DNA of 38,509 bases, taken from positions 1 to 38,509 of the forward strand of contig JAFAZM010000298.1 in the NCBI GenBank assembly GCA_019239785.1, written 5' to 3'. A program made the translations under genes and the position numbers. Under the pieces are notes generated by a model that saw nothing but the letters and a program-made list of their open reading frames with translations, did no database searches and was not told where the DNA came from. Source of the DNA: Sphingomonadaceae bacterium (GTDB lineage Bacteria; Pseudomonadota; Alphaproteobacteria; Sphingomonadales; Sphingomonadaceae). Below, piece by piece: positions 37,202 to 38,509 of this stretch (the stretch's first letter is position 1; each line of letters begins with the position of its first letter).

Positions 37202-37278
37202 TGGTCGGGGCGACTGGATTCGAACCAGCGACCCCCACACCCCCAGTGTGATGCGCTACCAGGCTGCGCTACGCCCCG
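37202..37278 (-). tRNA. tRNA-Pro(GGG)
   Basis: On the minus strand a full cloverleaf: acceptor CGGGGCG/CGCCCCG, D arm GCGC/GCGC, anticodon stem TCACA/TGTGG around the loop CTGGGGG (anticodon GGG), T arm CTGG-TTCGAAT-CCAG, then A and an encoded CCA. Proline codons CCC (and CCU) are read. Confidence 0.96.
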
Positions 37279-37363
37279 ACCAAGGGTGCGCCGTTTAGGC
37301 GGGGGGCTCCGCGAAGGCAAGCTCGGGGCCGACCGTGAATTCACCCTAACCTGGATCAGCTAT

Positions 37364-37381
37364 CGTTCCGCGAGCGGAACG
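37364..37381. promoter_or_regulatory. 18-bp palindrome between tRNA and small gene
   Basis: CGTTCCGC-GA-GCGGAACG is a perfect inverted repeat. It lies 29 bases before the ATG at 37411 and overlaps GGAAC, which could be the -35 of a weak EcfG promoter (GGAAC-N16-CGCT). It may be an operator. Confidence 0.45.
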
Positions 37382-37410
37382 GATGCGCCAGTCATGCGCT
37401 TCACCCGCCC

Positions 37411-37578
37411 ATGAGCGAGGCGACATATCTTCTGGAGCAAGCGGAGCGTTGTCGCAGGCTGGCAGCCAACCTCAACGATCAACGCGCCGCGGCAGCCTTG
37501 CTGAGGCTCGCCGACGACTTCGCGCGCCGCGCTGCAGAGCTGACCGACAACGCGCCGCGGCCGCCCATGCCGAACTGA
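37411..37578 (+). CDS. Small helical protein, 55 residues
   Basis: A very short gene: MSEATYLLEQAERCRRLAAN, then RAAAALLRLADDFARRAAEL, and a Pro-rich end. It is an amphipathic helix pair of the type of many small proteins in this group, in which AERCRRLA and LADDFARRA recur. There is no clear Shine-Dalgarno sequence. Upstream is the palindrome at 37364-37381. Function unknown. Confidence 0.68.
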   Translation: MSEATYLLEQAERCRRLAANLNDQRAAAALLRLADDFARRAAELTDNAPRPPMPN

Positions 37579-37599
37579 TATTCTCGAAAGCAAACGCGA

Positions 37600-37639
37600 T
37601 TGACTCCCACGCTGCGTCCGTTAGTTTCGTTTCGAAACT
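37600..37639 (+). promoter_or_regulatory. Promoter with operator palindrome of the thioesterase gene
   Basis: TTGACT (37600-37605) is a likely -35; a weak -10 TAGTTT starts at 37622. Overlapping it, AGTTTCG-TTT-CGAAACT (37623-37639) has 7-bp perfect arms, typical of a TetR-type dimer site. No TetR gene is in the window. Confidence 0.55.
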
Positions 37640-37656
37640 GAAATGGGCGATGGCGC

Positions 37657-38133
37657 ATGGAGAGCTTCGGCACGATCACGCCGGATCAGCTGCAGAGCAT
37701 GAGCGGACTCGAGATCATCGCGGCGATGATCGCCGGCGATCTGCCGGCGCCGCCGATCGCGGGGCTGATGGGCTTTCGCCTGGTCGAGGGGGCGCCCGGC
37801 CGTGCCGTCTTCGAGGGCACGCCCGGACCAAGCCTGCTCAACCCGCTCGGCGCCGTCCATGGCGGCTATGCGCTGACGCTGATCGACAGTGCCTGCGGCT
37901 GCGCCCTCCACACCGAGCTCGGCCCCGGCATCGGCTATACGACGGTCGAGACCAAGGTGAACTTCACCCGCCCGATCGACCCGAGCGGCGGCCCGGTCCG
38001 CTGCGAGGGCAGGGTGCTGAGCCGGGGGCGGACGATCGCCTCGTCGGAGGCCTATCTGCGCTCGGGGGAGGGCAAGCTGCTGGCGCACGGGACGTCGACG
38101 TTGATCATCTTCCCGCCGAAGGCCGCCGGGTAG
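37657..38133 (+). CDS. PaaI-like hotdog-fold thioesterase
   Basis: A 158-residue hotdog-fold enzyme of the PaaI/YdiI type, which hydrolyses acyl-CoA thioesters in the cytoplasm. Family motif: NPLGAVHGGYALTLIDSACG, where the HGG region carries the catalytic loop, followed by TTVETKVNFTRPI and LLAHGTSTLIIF. A poor ribosome site precedes the ATG. The palindrome at 37623-37639 probably serves as an operator, so the gene may be inducible by a fatty or aromatic acyl compound. The substrate is unknown. Confidence 0.9.
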   Translation: MESFGTITPDQLQSMSGLEIIAAMIAGDLPAPPIAGLMGFRLVEGAPGRAVFEGTPGPSLLNPLGAVHGGYALTLIDSACGCALHTELGPGIGYTTVETKVNFTRPIDPSGGPVRCEGRVLSRGRTIASSEAYLRSGEGKLLAHGTSTLIIFPPKAAG

Positions 38134-38160
38134 CAGCGGGCGCTCCGTCCATACCTCGCC

Positions 38161-38263
38161 GTCATCCCGGCTTGCCTGCCCCCGCGAAGGCCGGGAATCC
38201 GGATCCGCCTTTTCTCCAGCCCGCGCCGCAAGAAGGTGGATGCCGGATCAAGTCCGGCATGAC
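38161..38263. repeat. Palindromic element R10 (family B)
   Basis: GTCATCCCGG at 38161 and CCGGCATGAC ending near 38262 bracket AATCCGGATCC and GGATGCCGGATCAAGTCCGG, related to the inner palindrome of element R1 (2224-2304). It lies between converging thioesterase and monooxygenase genes. Confidence 0.8.
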
Positions 38264-38298
38264 GAAAGATGAGAGGCGGAGGGCAGGGCGGCCGCGAT

Positions 38299-38509
38299 TC
38301 AATCCGCCGGCGGCGCTGCCCCGCCCATGACGTTCTTCAGATAATGGCCTTCATAGGCGTCGATCCGGATCGCCTCGATCTTCGCGGTCGAGAGCGCGGC
38401 ACCGAGCTTTGCCATGTGCGGCGTCTGCATATGCTCGTCCATCGCCGCCTCGCTCGCCCATTCCTCGCCGACCAGAAGCAGGTTCGGATCGATGAGGTCG
38501 ACCGCATAA
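38299..38509 (-). CDS. Antibiotic-biosynthesis-monooxygenase (ABM/YgiN) domain protein, 5' end beyond window
   Basis: The last 69 codons of a small protein; the 5' end lies beyond base 38509. The sequence LLLVGEEWASEAAMDEHMQT then PHMAKLGAAL is the ABM-domain pattern seen in YgiN-type quinol monooxygenases and related small dimeric proteins. The C-terminus (IDAYEGHYLKNVMGG) is unremarkable. Substrate unknown. Confidence 0.8.
   Translation of the reverse strand, partial: YAVDLIDPNLLLVGEEWASEAAMDEHMQTPHMAKLGAALSTAKIEAIRIDAYEGHYLKNVMGGAAPPAD

Noticed and set aside
37202..37278. tRNA-Pro considered as an integration site of a genomic island
   Set aside because: No integrase gene and no repeated 3' tRNA end was found in the window.

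Overview
The window looks like chromosomal DNA from a high-GC alphaproteobacterium, most likely of the Sphingomonadales. The basis is uniformly GC-rich coding sequence, an EcfG-type general-stress promoter (GGAAC-N17-CGTT), HslV with a short WHGTT propeptide, a TonB-dependent receptor, families such as DUF1206, DUF2200, DUF2339 and DUF2628, and many palindromic intergenic repeats. I see no phage, plasmid, IS or CRISPR signature. The species assignment is inference.

Left part (1-9.3 kb): a Mur ligase (cut by the window edge) is divergent from an LD-carboxypeptidase, a plausible muropeptide-recycling pair. Then come a stand-alone SWIB protein, a TonB receptor with a duplicated terminator hairpin at its 5' end, an exported Ala-rich protein, a GFA-family protein, a UPF0016/TMEM165 manganese transporter behind a yybP-ykoY Mn2+ riboswitch, an exported hypothetical protein, and hslU with a candidate heat-shock promoter.

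Middle part (9.3-20.4 kb): this block separates hslU from hslV, which are usually adjacent. It holds a glutamine-synthetase-like ligase / aldehyde dehydrogenase / iron alcohol dehydrogenase operon (possibly gamma-glutamylated amine or aminoalcohol oxidation). Next is a cupin-like protein with a Tat-exported D-amino-acid-oxidase-like enzyme whose segments are circularly permuted. Then follows a metallophosphoesterase / cupredoxin / ECF sigma / anti-sigma operon, and an AmpR-type regulator with no beta-lactamase nearby. A 35-bp block, 80% identical between its two copies, precedes both the sigma operon and the cupin-oxidase pair and is the likely ECF promoter.

Right part (20.4-38.5 kb): a DUF2339 membrane protein with a small partner; a TolB-like beta-propeller protein; an overlapping TIR / NTF2-like pair; DUF2200; two adjacent zinc-ribbon proteins sharing an N-terminal module; an EcfG-controlled DUF1206 protein; a DUF1778-GNAT toxin-antitoxin module with a probably leaderless promoter; two exported hypothetical proteins; small helical proteins; a receiver-only response regulator; a Tat-exported caspase-like protein; a PilZ protein; tRNA-Pro(GGG); a PaaI-like thioesterase behind an operator-like palindrome; and an ABM-family monooxygenase cut by the right edge.

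Ten palindromic repeat elements punctuate the window. Every convergent gap between protein genes longer than 100 bp carries one, and two of them share the same outer arms around different inner palindromes.
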